Shown here: positions 20,590 through 32,600 of the stretch, piece after piece
Numbering within the stretch: the stretch's first letter is position 1
Layout: each line of letters opens with the position of its first letter
Assembly (NCBI GenBank): GCA_039621445.1
Contig: CP154957.1
Location: 30,657,778 to 30,721,777 of the forward strand
Origin: Euglena gracilis
Taxonomy: Eukaryota; Euglenida; Euglenophyceae; Euglenales
Length of the DNA: 64,000 nt
Direction of reading: 5' to 3'
Position numbers and translations under genes: made by a program
Notes under the pieces: model-generated
The model's database searches: none
Seen by the model: the letters and a program-made list of their open reading frames with translations, nothing else
Told to the model about the DNA's origin: nothing

Positions 20590-20995
20590 TGCACTCCTGC
20601 CCTAATTTTGGCCCAGCCCAGCTGCAGCAGCACTCTCGGGGGGAGGGGGGGGCAGCGAGGTAGCAGGGCACTGCTAGCCCTGCTAGCCAGCCCCTTTTGC
20701 TGGGTCCAGCCCAAAAATTTTCGGCACAAAGCGCCGAATTTTTTTCTTTTTGAAAAAGTGTTCAAAAAACCAAAAAAAAATGGTGTTCTGGGGGGGGGGC
20801 GTTTTGGGCGTTTTTCGGGGTTGTCAGATGCTCATTTTTTTCAAAGAATGTGTTTTGCAGGTCATTTTTGGGGGCAATTGTCCGATTTCGGCGCAGCCCG
20901 GCCCAGCTCAGGTCCAGCCGAGTTCCAGCCCCCTGGGGCCTAGCCAGCCCGAATTTCTAGCCAGCCCAGCAACCCCCCGGGGTCCTTAAAGAGAT
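20590..20995 (+). mobile_element. decayed A-family-like hAT element
   Basis: Begins in GGCCCAGCCCAGCTGCAGC and ends CCCCGGGGTCCTTAAAGAG, like the right part of A4, with GCCAGCCC repeats near both ends. The middle carries TTTTCGGC...GCCGAATTTT. CAGGG ends and a TSD are not recognisable. Confidence 0.4.
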
Positions 20996-21236
20996 GTATG
21001 GTTGGGGTTAGAATACAACCCCCCAAGGGAGTCTTGATTCGGTCCTCAAAAATGAGACTCCCAAAATAAGAACCCCCCCATAATAAGACCCCTGCACCGA
21101 TTTCTTCCCTGGCAAAAAACTGTCGCAAAAATACCAATTTGAACCCTGAAAAATGGGTAAAAAGCACAAAAAGCATCTCCCATTCTTCGGGCCGTTGCAC
21201 TTTGAAAGCATTTTCTTCGCTGCAAAAAATGAATGT

Positions 21237-21410
21237 GTCCGTTTTTGGGCCGATTTCGAGACCTAAAAGGTCTGAGATCTTCGCCTTAAGCACGGGCTCA
21301 GACCAAGAACAGTGCCTTGGCCAAGGTTTTGGAGGGGTATGGGGGCGAGGGCGGTGCCTTCGACGCCGCCGTCCCCGCCCCTGAGCTCCGCCAAGTCCTT
21401 GACCAAGACA
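21237..21410 (+). repeat. dispersed palindromic repeat T, copy 1
   Basis: GGGCCGATTTCGAGACCTAA, then CAAGAACAGTG, then a GCCTTGGCCAAGGTTTTGG block and a GCGGTGCCTTCGACGCCGC hairpin. The reverse complement of 46362-46552 has the same order of motifs. Confidence 0.6.
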
Positions 21411-22500
21411 CAATTCTCGACATAGATTATTTGTTGCCCCTCTCAAGGGAAAAAAAATTGAAAAAAAATTAAACCAATTCTTTTCGGATCGTTTTGGTCG
21501 GTTATAAAAAAATCGTGACCGGAGGTGGAGGTCCGAGGGGTGGGTCGCGCACTGCGACGCTAGGGGGGGGGGGGGTTGGGAGGTCAGGGCTTTTGGCAAA
21601 TGGCGACAAATGTCCTAAGCTTTCGAATTTCCTTGAACGATTTGACTTTATTATGGTTCATTAAACTGCCTCAAAATGATTCATTCTCTAAGGGATATTT
21701 TTTGAACTGAGCCAGAGCAAAATTGTCAGGTTGCTACGAACCGTGCCAGGTTGGTGCCGCAACAACAAGTGATTTGCACACTTTGCAAGGGTTTTAATTA
21801 CGCTCCCATGGTTTTTTACATCCAAGCTGGACCCTCTCCCCAGAAACCGTTCACCAGAAATTGTGGGAGGGACCCCCACCCCATTCTGGCTAGAATCCCC
21901 CCTCAAAATGGCATGACCACAGTGTATCCCCCCCGGACCCCCCTCTGCCTAGTCTCCCTTTCAAGCTATTTTGGTCAAACAAGATTTATACCTCGTTTTG
22001 GAATGGGCGCAAGCATAGAATAGGAGTGCGGTGAAAAAAAATATGACATTTTGGAGAATTTTTTTGCCAGCCGTGGGCAAAAGTTTTAAAAATTTGCAGT
22101 CCATCATTTTACTTTTGCTCAGAAAATCTCACACTGCGCCAATAAAAAAATGGTCCATTCCTGGAGTCTTAAAGCAAAACTGTGCAAAACACCCGATCCA
22201 AATGCCAAAAATTGCAGATGCAGGTGCAGATATTTTGGGTACAGTGTGCAGGTTTCAGGTGTAATGGCATTTCATAAAGGGGATTTTTGTGGACCTTTCA
22301 AAGAACAGAACCTGGGAGGATGATTAAAGTGGGTCTCCCTCTTCACACTGAAATTTTTGATGAACGGATCAAAAGGATGGTGAGAGGCCTTGAAAAATCA
22401 CACCCCAGCTGGATTTCGGTTTTTTTTATCCACTTGAGCCCATCGAGGGCATGACATTCCAGATGATAAAAATGGGGTTTAAAAGCCCTTAAAAGGCAGA
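21411..22500. other. no supported gene
   Basis: AT-rich with a G tract at 21562. A short plus frame near 21751 (VPQQQVICTLCKGFNYAPMV) is protein-like but has no support from splice sites or family. Confidence 0.35.
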
Positions 22501-22509
22501 AAAACCTTT

Positions 22510-22745
22510 CAACCGTTACGCCTAGCGTCCGAAATGTTTGCCCACGGCCAGCAAAAATATTTGCCCCAATCAGTCAAAATTTTCGCCCAGCGCCCACAAA
22601 AAAATTTGCCCAAAGGCCTCAAATTTTTTTGCACCGCGCAGCCAAAAATATTTGCACTTCCTCAAAAAATATTTGCCCTCCGTCATTTTATTTTTGCACA
22701 ATGAAAAAAAGCGTTGCACTGGACAACGGAAAAAGATCCACGCCG
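22510..22745 (+). repeat. dispersed repeat R, copy 1
   Basis: Degenerate units around AAAAATATTTGCCC, ending CAATGAAAAAAAGCGTTGCACT. 36800-36990 is the second copy, ending CAATGAAAAAAAGCCTTGCACT. Confidence 0.65.
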
Positions 22746-23068
22746 TTTGAATGTCTCAAGACGCATTTCTTTTAAGCCTTGCGTGATAGAGGCGTGGGGA
22801 CTCAGGCCGGGGTATGCATCTTTGACAGCCGATGAAAATCAAAAATGTTCATTGTGTTCAATCACCACGTTGCACACGCAGAGTTGGTGAACACCCTATT
22901 TGGCCATTTTGGCTGCTCGCACAAGGCCTCCCGCTCTTTGGACAAAATGGATGGACACGGTTCAAAATCTGGTCAGAAATAACCTGAAATGACACAAAAG
23001 GCCCAGCATTTCCTAAACTTATCAAAAATATTTGACAATGTAACAATCTGCCAAAAAAACTACCCAAA

Positions 23069-23491
23069 ATGAAGCGTCAATGGATTGAACATGACATCAA
23101 AAAATCCACAATGACCATGAATTGGCCCCAAAAATTACAAAATGCCGAGAATTATTGCAAAAAAAAAACTGCCTGCAATGGCGAAAATGGCTCAAACGGC
23201 AGATATTTTGCAAATTATCTTCAATTTTTTGGGGTTTTGATGCAAGCTGCCCACATATGCAGTGTTTTTCTTTGCCAAAAAATCATCACACTACATCACG
23301 TCGCTATGTCTCTCCTTTCTAACATTGAGCGTAACAAACACTCAAGGCGCTTCTTTGAGCAGTGCATTTGTGATGGTCAAGATTTTTCACAACTCCAAAA
23401 CCAGAAATTGGTATTTGGAAATGCCCAAGAACTCCTGTCTTTGATTTTTCTCAATACCACATGTTGGCGTTGGAGTTTTATTGTCCATTAA
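23069..23491 (+). CDS. hypothetical 140-codon frame
   Basis: An ATG-to-TAA frame in AT-rich DNA, free of G-run artefacts and of unusual residues. It shows no membrane segment, motif or family likeness I can name. A shorter minus frame overlaps its end. The only argument for it is length in a region of ordinary complexity, so it may be chance. Confidence 0.25.
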   Translation: MKRQWIEHDIKKSTMTMNWPQKLQNAENYCKKKTACNGENGSNGRYFANYLQFFGVLMQAAHICSVFLCQKIITLHHVAMSLLSNIERNKHSRRFFEQCICDGQDFSQLQNQKLVFGNAQELLSLIFLNTTCWRWSFIVH

Positions 23492-23839
23492 CAGCGAATT
23501 GTATTTGGAAAACAGCTCAAAAAGGCTTGAAATGCACCAATGTAACTCATTTGTCAAAGGTTGGAATGAAGTGGGACAAATTCTGAGGTCAATCGGCTTT
23601 TGCAGCAATGACATTTCCGTTTCAAACCATTCATTTCCGCATTCTGAACCATTTTGGTTGGTTTTGAGGGGCTCCAACAAAATCATTATTCAAGACGCAG
23701 TACTTTGGACGGAGTTTGCATTTTAAGATGCAGACCTCATGCCCGAAGTCCGGCGTCTTAGAAGCAGACTCTGTCCTGAGACCCTGCGACTTAGATGCGG
23801 ACTTAAGGTCGACTGTGCAAAACACCCGCTCCGTGTGCA

Positions 23840-23960
23840 AAAATTTTCGGAACGGAGGCAAATGTTTTTGAGATAAAATGCAAACATTTTTGAGATAAAA
23901 TGCGAACAAATTTTTAACAGGTGCAAACATTTTTGAGATAAAGTGCAAAAATATTGACCG
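23840..23960 (+). repeat. tandem repeat of about 28 bp
   Basis: Four degenerate copies of GCAAACATTTTTGAGATAAA. The preceding 50 bp (TGTGCAAAACACCCG) match 38105-38155. Confidence 0.75.
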
Positions 23961-24649
23961 GAAGTGCAAAAAAAAAAAAACGGTGTGAAGTGCGAAAGAA
24001 TTGGGCGTCAGGTGGAGTTCTGGCATAAAAATATGGCCTGCCCCTCCTGACTACTCCCCCCGTTAACTCTTCACAATAGGCCACGAGAACAAAACGGTGG
24101 GAGAGCACTTTTTTGTGATCAACTCTTCAATAAAAAAAAACCAACAACAAATTCAATTTGTTCCATGTACTTCCTTTTCTCGCAACTCCAACATGCCATC
24201 CAGGGGGAATTGGTGTCAAAGGCAGAAAACTAAAAATTCTTTAAAATTTCTTCAGAAAAACATTATTCCAGATTATAAGCAAACAACCGGACAAGCAAAA
24301 TAAAAGACTAATTGGAGAGAAATAAAATGGCAAGCAAGTTCACCGCAAAAACACCATGCCCCGAGCTAATTATTCCCGTCCCCAGCACTTTGCAACCCAA
24401 TGAAATTATTGCATAACCTTAACCCAAACCCCAACCCTATGCCTTCTAATAACTATGAACCGTTTCTGATTCCAAAGCGGGGGCTTAAATTTCAAAAAGA
24501 GGGGGGAAATGATCTGGATTTCTGGGGGCCAAGCCGACCGGGTGCGGTCACATGGACCTGAGGCAGGGCGGTCCTTAAACAAAAAAAAAATCCTGTCCCA
24601 ATACACTTCAACCGAAAAATAAGGATTTTGGACGGGGAAATTGAAAATC

Positions 24650-25380
24650 ACTTTGAAAAATGAACCCAAAATGCATGATTTTTTTTATGGAAACCCACAT
24701 TTTCCCCAAAACAATATCCAAAATTTTAGGGTTGAAAATTGTTAGTTTTTAGGAGGGGGGTCAAAAAATGCAGGTCAAAAAAAGGGACCAAATTTTGGAA
24801 CATTCAAATTTCACTTAGATCAGATTTTTTCTCTTTGGAAATTTTTGGGATGTTCAATGGCATTTTTTGCTTCAAAAACCTCTCAAAATCAAAATTTTGA
24901 GAAAATGTTGTTGAACTTTTGGAAGGTGTGAAAAAACAGGATTTTTGGGGGTTGGTCAATGACTAAGTGATTGTGTGGGCTGGTTGCCAACTTCCAGGGG
25001 AAGGGGGGAGAAGCATGCATGGTCTTTTGACCAGGGGAGAATTTTCACCAAAAAAAAACGGGGAAACGGGAAAACGGGGATTTGAACCCTAAATACATGA
25101 TTTTTGATGGAAAACCACATTTTTTTTCACAAAAAATATCAAAATTTTCAGGGTTAAATTTAGTAGTTTTAGGAGGGGGGTGGAAAATAACGAAGGTCAA
25201 AAAAAAGCGGACCAAATTTTGGCACAGTCAAAATTTTACTGACATTTTTTCTCTTGGAAATTTTTTGGATTTTCAATCGCTGTTTTTGCTTCAAAAAACA
25301 CTCAAAATCAAATTTTTGAGAAAATGTTGAATTTTTGGAAGGTGTGAAAAAATGGGGTTTTTGGGGGGTTTTGGAGGGAC
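24650..25380 (+). repeat. direct duplication of about 310 bp
   Basis: 24650-24960 and 25070-25380 align throughout (e.g. GGACCAAATTTTGG, TTTTTGCTTCAAAAA, GAGAAAATGTTG) with roughly 15-20% differences by eye. GGTCCTTAA plus an A run lies before the first copy (24574) and after the second (25493). No coding frame survives. Confidence 0.75.
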
Positions 25381-25637
25381 CTCCCATATGGGTCCCAAAA
25401 CAGGTCAAAAAAAAAACACCCGGCGTCGAAAGCGCCGGAAATTTTTTTTCGGGTTTCTGTGTATTGGGGGAGGGGGGTCGGTCCTCAAGGGGGCGGTCCT
25501 TAACTAAAAAAAAAATCCCGTCCCTCATGGACCGCCCTGACCTGAGGGGATGCGGATTTCTGGGGACCATATTGACCCCCAATGGTCATGGTCCCCTGAC
25601 CAGGTCAGGCCGAGCATGTTTGGTACAACCCCCAGAG

Positions 25638-26032
25638 CAGGGGTTTCCTGAGGCCCCTGGGGCCCGCGGGCCGGCTGGAAAAAAGTGCTGGCTGGGAAAA
25701 AGGTGCTCTGGACCCCCCTGGGAAGTGGGGGGTCTGGGGGTGGTTCGAACCCGGCTGGGAGCTGGACCCGGCGGGAACCAAAAAATGCCCAAATCCAGCT
25801 GGGTTGGAACTTTTCAGCTGAAGGTGGAAAAATCCCAAAAACCATCCAAAAAGGCCATTTTTTTGGCCATTTGGAGCCCCTTATTTCAAAAATTTTCGGC
25901 GCCTTGCGCCGGAAATTTTTTCGGTCCAGTCCGGCTTTGCCGGGCTGGCCCGAACTCTATTTCAGCTGACCTCCCCCGGGGGGGGGGGGTCTGCAAGCAG
26001 GGTAGGGCCCCTCCGGCTTAAGAAAACCCCTG
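25638..26032 (+). mobile_element. hAT-like MITE A3 with perfect 8-bp TSD
   Basis: A 395-bp element flanked by the direct repeat CCCCAGAG (25630-25637 and 26033-26040). Ends CAGGGGTTTCCTGAGGCCCC and (reverse complement) CAGGGGTTTTCTTAAGCCGG. The interior includes GGCGCCTTGCGCCGG and the family block GGCCGGCTGGAAAAAAGTGC. Non-coding. Confidence 0.9.
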
Positions 26033-26219
26033 CCCCAGAGAAAGCAGCCCCAGGAATCCGCCCGAGGCTCCCATTCAAAAAAAAATTCCCCAAACCCTTG
26101 CTGAGGCGTTTTTGTTTTGCTAAATCAAATGTCTTGGTGTTATTTGCATTTGCATCTTTTCTTTGTTTCCCCAAAGTGGTTCCAGTTGCAAAGATGCCCC
26201 CAGATTGCTGCTTGGATAT

Positions 26220-26640
26220 TTGGAGACTGTCAGAAAGGATAAGCCTCTGGGACCCTCTATCGCCCCGCAAAGGCCACCAGGCCAGTTGGACGCCTGGCCC
26301 CAAACACAGCCCATTTTGGTTGTTTTTTTGGGCCATTTTTGGGCAAAATCAAAAATTTCAAAATATCTCCAAAAGGGTGGGGAATCAAAAGAAATCACTG
26401 GGGACCCGAAATAAAGCCCCTAGGACCCTTTATCGCCTCGTATAATTTGCAGAATGCCAAATCCCCCTTGATGAAAGCTCTGTTCATCAGACCAACAGCA
26501 GTGGCAACAAATTCAGTCACGTTTCACGCAATTGTTGTTCTGAAGTTTTGCACCTCCCGGAAACGAGTGATAGATCCTAACTTCGTCCTGAATTGGGCGT
26601 TGAAAGACACAGAGTTCGGCGAGGTAAAAGCACACGGCTT
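26220..26640 (+). repeat. diverged copy of the E3 arm repeat
   Basis: GAAAGCTCTGTTCATCAGAC and the following 30 bp align with GAAAGCTCTTTTCATCAGAC in the arms of E3 (43605, and near 42130 in reverse). GGGACCCTCTATCGCC at 26249 and GGACCCTTTATCGCC at 26424 are a local duplication. A plus frame over 26560-26640 (RKRVIDPNFVLNWALKDTEF) looks protein-like, so the repeat may derive from a gene. Confidence 0.5.
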
Positions 26641-28400
26641 TTGACCAAATGCATGTTGCTTAGAAAACACAGCATTTACATCAAGAACTGTGTCTTACAG
26701 CCGACAGACACAATTGTTGGACCCGGCTGGACATTTTTGTTGGCCCCTGTCGGGCAGGAAATAGGAGAATGGAGGACATTTTTATTTAGGACCCCCGGGG
26801 ACATGAATAGTTGACCCTCTGACCCATGAAATTTAGGTCCTGATGGACAATTTTGCAGGAAACCTGTCCGACACAAGCTGAACCAAGGAACTTGAAATTT
26901 CACAGCAGATGCTAAAATTCAAATGGAATTGGTGGGAATTCAAGAGTCTGCATATTGATCGTACAAGATGACTTTGCATCTTACACCCAATAGGTGGGGA
27001 GCAAAGCTAACTCTCAAAGTTTCACAAATGCGGGAGGCGAAAGAATCATGCAACGACTTCTCCAAAGCGGTTCCTCGGTGTCATTGGAATGCCATATTCA
27101 CACAGATGGCCACACTTTATTTACATTAGCTTCCAAATTTTTCTCTGACAGCAAATCCAAGGTACAAGCAACCTCTTCTCAAAGTCTTCCTTTGATATAC
27201 ATTTTGTGTTCACATTGAACAGGGGGGGGGGACAGCTTTGCAATCACTGCGCATCATGCAAAAGCCAGAGGCAACAGCAAATGTGACGGGACGCACTGTT
27301 TTTCAAAAACATTATGGCTCTGTTGTCACCTTCAAAAAAACTCAATCAAACAAACAAAAAAAGGTTTTTGGGTTTTTTTTGATTTTTTCAAAAAAAACGA
27401 CATCTGTGGAACCAGACGGGGGGTCCTGGACATCCCCCATCCCATGTACCAAACCAAACTTGTACACCTAAAAATTCATGAAAAAGCCTTTTTTGGAAGA
27501 AATTGTTGCTTTTCAAGAAAGCTCACCAACCTGTCACAAATGATTTCCCAACGTTCAGAAAAAAAACTGCGTGGTTCATCACCAGGTGATCTGGGACACA
27601 AAATGGATAATATCATCTGGTTTTGACAAATCACAGATCGTTCTGGTTGACGAACGTGCAATATCGTTCACTCAAAAGACCTGTTTCAGACCTTTCTGTT
27701 TTCTTTCTGTGAATCCCGACAAAACAAAATCCCTGTTTTCCGGGGTTTGTTATTCTAAAAGATGTGGCCCGGGTGGCATTCCCCCCCTCATTGGCCAAAA
27801 AAGGGGGTGCAGCCCGCCAAGAAAACGGTGTTAATACAATCAATTTACCCTTAAAATGTTTATGCATCGCACCTCACAGCCCAACAGCAAATAAGGAGTT
27901 CGCAGAGGTCTGGTCTGCTCCTTGCAGTCTTTTCCATCCACCCAGAAAAACACTACCAGTCTCACACAGAAGTGTCCATGGGGGCTCAACGAAAATATCT
28001 ATGGGGGTCTAAATTTCTCGTCCATCAAAGGATCAATAATTGTGTCCGGGGGGGTTTTCGGGAAGGTGTCCGCGAGGGACAACAAAACTTGGCCGGGAGG
28101 GATCTTCATTTTGTCCGAAATTCCTTACTCGGGGGCCTCAGGTCAGAGTCTGTGTTTAAGACGCAGTGATTTAAAGCTGTGTTTATAAAGCAAAATGCCT
28201 TTGGTCAAAGGCTGTGTTTCGCAACCTCGCCGGGTGCTGAGTGAAACCAGAGCACAAAATTAGGCTGTACCGCCAGAATTTGTGGGGATCCAAGACCTCC
28301 GGGATAAAGAATTCCAAGTGCTGTGGCTGTATTTTAGTGTGATCGATGGTTGTCTGGTGCACAGAGGATTCGATCAATGGGTGACACTCCATTTAAAACC
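26641..28400. other. no firm gene; several coding-like shreds
   Basis: Short protein-like frames occur at 26994-27218 (plus, ends TGA), 27238-27350 (plus) and 27476-27661 (minus, RSPGDEPRSFFSERWEIICD). None has matching splice sites or a recognisable family. 28130-28215 contains a worn, CpG-poor relative of the ACGCCGG palindromes. Confidence 0.3.
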
Positions 28401-28623
28401 TATTTTCTGGGCCCGACACTTGTCTTGAATTTCTACTGACTTAAACGGAATTCAGGCTGAATTTGCTTAGGTCAGTCAATTTCCATTCAGCCGTTTAGGT
28501 CTGTCGATTTCCATTCAGGCGTCCGTTAGTGGGCAAAAAAAAAACCATTTTTTTGGCAATATTTCCATCCAGGCGGTTCGGTCGAATGAAATTCAAGACA
28601 AGTGTACGGGCCCAGACAAAATA
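28401..28623 (+). mobile_element. 223-bp fold-back element
   Basis: The ends are near-perfect inverted repeats of about 35 bp: TATTTTCTGGGCCCGACACT on the left, and the right end reverse-complemented begins TATTTTGTCTGGGCCCGTAC. The interior repeats TCAATTTCCATTCAG-like motifs. No TSD seen. Confidence 0.7.
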
Positions 28624-28637
28624 AATTTTAGAAAAAC

Positions 28638-28728
28638 CGACGGACATTAACAGATTCAGCAGGGGCGCTGGGCCATGCGAGCGAAGCGAGCGGCCCAGCG
28701 CCCCTGCTGAATCTGTTAATGTCCGTCG
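28638..28728 (+). repeat. perfect 37-bp hairpin with 17-bp loop
   Basis: CGACGGACATTAACAGATTC ... GGGCC (28638-28674) is mirrored without mismatch at 28692-28728. The loop is ATGCGAGCGAAGCGAGC. It lies 15 bp after the fold-back element. Perfect pairing implies recent origin or maintenance. Confidence 0.95.
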
Positions 28729-29159
28729 ATCTTTGCATGGAAATGTTCGTAAGACAGAGAGATAAAGACATAACTTTTGCTTTGCACGCCACATGCCAAA
28801 TTTCTGTTTTTGCCATGCTGCCCACCGCACTTTGTAACGTTTGCTGAGACTGCGTTAGGCGCTGCACCCATGGTGGATGAATTCTTTGCCAGGTTGCAAA
28901 AAAAGAATTTGATTGTGTGGAGACCTTTTTGGGGAACCTCCATATGGACCAGTAGGGACAGGAAAAAAAAGGATTTTTGCCACCCATTTTGAGCCACGTT
29001 GGTCACCTTTGGTTATCACCTTGACAGTGGTCAAATGCAAGCACCTATGACAGCATCCAAATTTTAGCTCGCGGTCGGCTGCGGTCGGCCGCGTTCGGCG
29101 AAATAGCCGGCCGTAGGTGGGGGGCAGGCCAACAAAAAGTGAGCATATATCACAATCAC

Positions 29160-29680
29160 ACAATCCATTTTGGCCACTTTTCGCTGCTTTTGGCCACTGT
29201 TGTCGACTTTTGGTTTTGCTTTTGCCCATTTTTTCCTTGCCTTTTGCTTTCTTTTTGGTCACTTTTGTTGCTTTTGCCCCCCAAAAATGCCCAAAGTGGT
29301 CCAAAAAAGCCAAAAATGGCCCAAAATGGCCCTGCTTTTGGCCAATTTCGGTCACTTTAGCAGCTTTTGTTCACTTTTGGAAACAAACTGGCGCAAAATG
29401 CTCAAAATATGGTCAAATTGGAACAAAAAAGGACCAAAAAAAATGGGCAAAAATAACAAAAAAAAGGTCGAAATGGCTTTAAATGGTCAAAAATGGCCCA
29501 AAATGGCCCAAAATGGCCAAGAGCAGGACAAAATGGCCCAAAATTACAAGAAGTGGCCAAAAAAAATGGTCAAAATAGGTCAAAATGGATGAATTTTGGT
29601 GACAAATGAGCCAAGAGGGGACAAAAGCGACCTAAAATGGCCAAAAGTGGCCATTTGCGACAACATGAGCCACTTAGGAT
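29160..29680. repeat. TTTTGGCCA / AAAATGGCC simple-sequence block
   Basis: The plus strand is rich in TTTTGGCCAC-type units to about 29270 and then in AAAATGGCC-type units, so the block can fold back on itself. Frames in it are Phe- or Lys-rich artefacts. Confidence 0.65.
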
Positions 29681-29699
29681 TTGCACTGCAGGGTTTTCT

Positions 29700-32600
29700 C
29701 TTTGAAATTTGCGCATTTGCGCAAATGCGCAAATTTTATGAAATTTCTGGGACCCTGTACCCTGACACAGGGAGAACAGATTATGAACTATTGCACCCCA
29801 TTGTTGAGGGGATGTAACTCCCGGTGGTTTGGTACACATGTTACTTACCGAGTGACGTATAGAGGGCGGAGGGTGAGAGTGGTGCTCTTGTGTGTCAAAC
29901 AGGTGGGAACACACACCAGCCGTTACGACGAACGGCACTGGTGCTGACGTGGTGGCTGAACTGGCTTGAATACTGAAGCCGCCCGTAAGAACACACGGAG
30001 CCTTATGACATCACACACCACAGAGTACGTCAGCCAGCCATCACACAACGGATGTGTGTTTGTGGGCGCATTTGCGCAAATAAAGAAATTTATGTTTATG
30101 GGCGCATTTGCGCAAATAAACACACAACGATGAAGTTAAAAATACATGTTTGTAGGTGCAAATGCGCCCACAAACAAATTGTGTTGGTGCTCGCAAATGC
30201 GCAAACCAACATCTTGGGGAAACTGGTATGCGGATGGTTTGTGCAATGGGAGGCAACAAACAACATGTCTGTGTTAAAAATGCACTGATGAGGACCATGA
30301 CCCTACGAGGTTTTTGAACGTGATAGGCGTGTTGGTGCGCGCATTTGCGCAAATAAACACAATTACGTTTGTTTGCGCATTTGTGCAAATGCACACACCA
30401 ACATTTAATAATTCACTTCAAGTTAAGGCGTTTGTAGGAGCCTTAGCGCGCACAAACAGAACTGTGTTGGTGCGTGCAAATGCGCGCACTAACACACATA
30501 AGTTTTGCGACACCGTCTCCTCGTCCGTGACGGCTGGCGAATGCAATTACTCACGCCAACCATTGAGTTGCACCATGATTACGCGGTGATGAAATTTGTG
30601 GTGAGAGATAATGTTTAATGTTCACTTGTACACGGCATCTGACTGGCCAAAATTTACCTGCCTTACGTGTGCACATTTGCACTGCTGTTCCCCGGCCCAC
30701 ACGGTCTGTTGTTTTGGCCTCATTCTTTTGGCAGATAAGTGTAATGAATTGACGAGGTGCAAGCACCTGTGACTGTTGGACGCTTTTTCTGCAACTACGA
30801 ATTTGGTACCTGAAATACCCGGGATGCTTCGGGCCGGAGTCCGTTTTCTGGTGTTTCTCCAACATTTTCCCTTGAAAAATTGTAAAACACACCAGTTTTT
30901 GTGCATAATTTGGGGGGAGTGAGTCCCACCGCTTTCATGCAACCAATCCAATGGTAAAAGTTCACCACTTCCTTGCACCCAAAATAACGGGTGCTTTAGG
31001 GCTACCTTTCTCCGGCTGCCGGTTGTCATGCACCACGTCGTCCCCCCAGTCTCACACCCCCGTTTGCGGGGAATAACGTGGCCGCTTCGGTGGCTGCTAT
31101 TGCACCGGGGAGGTGGATGCCGGCCTGGCGGGTGCTGAAGCATAAGCATGATGTGGCTGCAGCACTCAGCCCAGCCGCAGGCCAAGGGGAAAGGTGGGGG
31201 AAAAGCGCTCCCAGGGAGAAAAAAATGAGCAGGGGGAAAAACCAGAGATGCGGGAATAACATCACCAAAAGGGGTCATTGTCGTAGGGACATGTGGTTCA
31301 TGGGGAACATGATGGAAAATTAATGAACGTATGACAAAGCAAAGTTGGCAGGTAATGCGTGGCGCATTTGCAAGGCGTGATGACCGGTGCCACAGTAAAG
31401 AAACCCGTGGCGCTGGGCGAAAGAGCGCAAATGGTGTGGCGACAGAGCAGAGCCAGCGGTGGCGAAGAAAAACGCAACATGGCCGGCAAACCGCATAAAC
31501 AAGGTACGGAGAAGCATGCGCATGGGACCCAAACAATAGGCAAAAAGCCAGACAGAGGGCGGCAAATTCAAAAACGACAACACAGTAGGGCCTCGTGGGA
31601 GAAACATAATGCCATTCCGAAAGGCGAAAACCTGGTGCGCGAGGCCGGTGACGTCGGAGGGGCACAAAAACAAAAATGAGGGGTAAATTGCAAACCAAAG
31701 GAAATGGCGGATGGGGGCAAGAGAAAAAAAAAGGTAAAAAACCAAAAAAAACCAAAAAAAAATTGGGTCGGGTAAACGTGCAGATAAAAAAATGACCGGA
31801 GCGGCAAGAGGAAAATAAAAAAATAAAAGCTGCATGACGCCGAAACAGAAGGAGGTGTAAGCAAAAAGAACAAAGTGGGTAATTTGAAAGGGCATTAGAG
31901 GTGTCACATGAAATAAAAAGCCAGTGGGCAGGGTCCTTGGGATGCTAAAATCGGTGCCGGTGGACGTGTATTGTGTAACCACCTTCAGGAGATCCTCTGT
32001 CTCCATCTTTTGTGGGTCCTGTCAAATGGACCAGGAACGGCACCATAATACCAGGTGCCGGAGGAGACAGTGCGCTCATTTGGGTTGAACCCATTCAGAG
32101 GCCATTAAAGGTGGCTGTTGGAGGGCCAAATGAAGCCGCTTTTTACTCCTCCATTGGTGGTCCATTTGCGCATTTGCGCGCATCACGTTGTTTATGGGCG
32201 CAAATGCGCAAATGAACCAGATGTAAATTGTGTAAATTTCAACGTGTTGTTCATTTGCGCATTTGTGCCCACAAACAGCGTGATGCGCGCAAATGCGCAA
32301 ATGAACCATATCTGCTACTGGTGTTTGACGGTTTTGTTTCTGTCACACCGTTCTTCTTTGTGTTTATGCGCACACAAACAAAAAAACATGTTTGTTTGCG
32401 CATTTGCGCAAATGCGCGCATGAACATATTTTTGTTTTTGTGCGTATTTGCGCCCATAAGCTTGCACCGTCGACAAACGCGGTGACAAACCCACCAAAAT
32501 ATGTTTCTGGACGGCCGGCTGGTAATGGCCGTCACGGCCCCTTTGTCACGCCGTTTATCGACAGCGTCAGTTCATGGGCGCTAAAGCCCAACCCTTGAAG

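Noticed and set aside
25742-25765. GGTTCGAACCC resembling a tRNA T-arm
   Set aside because: It lies inside hAT-like MITE A3; no acceptor stem or anticodon arm can be folded around it.
30622-31755. Longest open frame of the window, 377 codons on the minus strand
   Set aside because: It crosses the boundary between a shared repeat and the extra block of copy 2, is Phe/Pro/Cys/His-rich with no motif, and the matching part of copy 1 is frameshifted. Other phases are also open, so length alone is not evidence.
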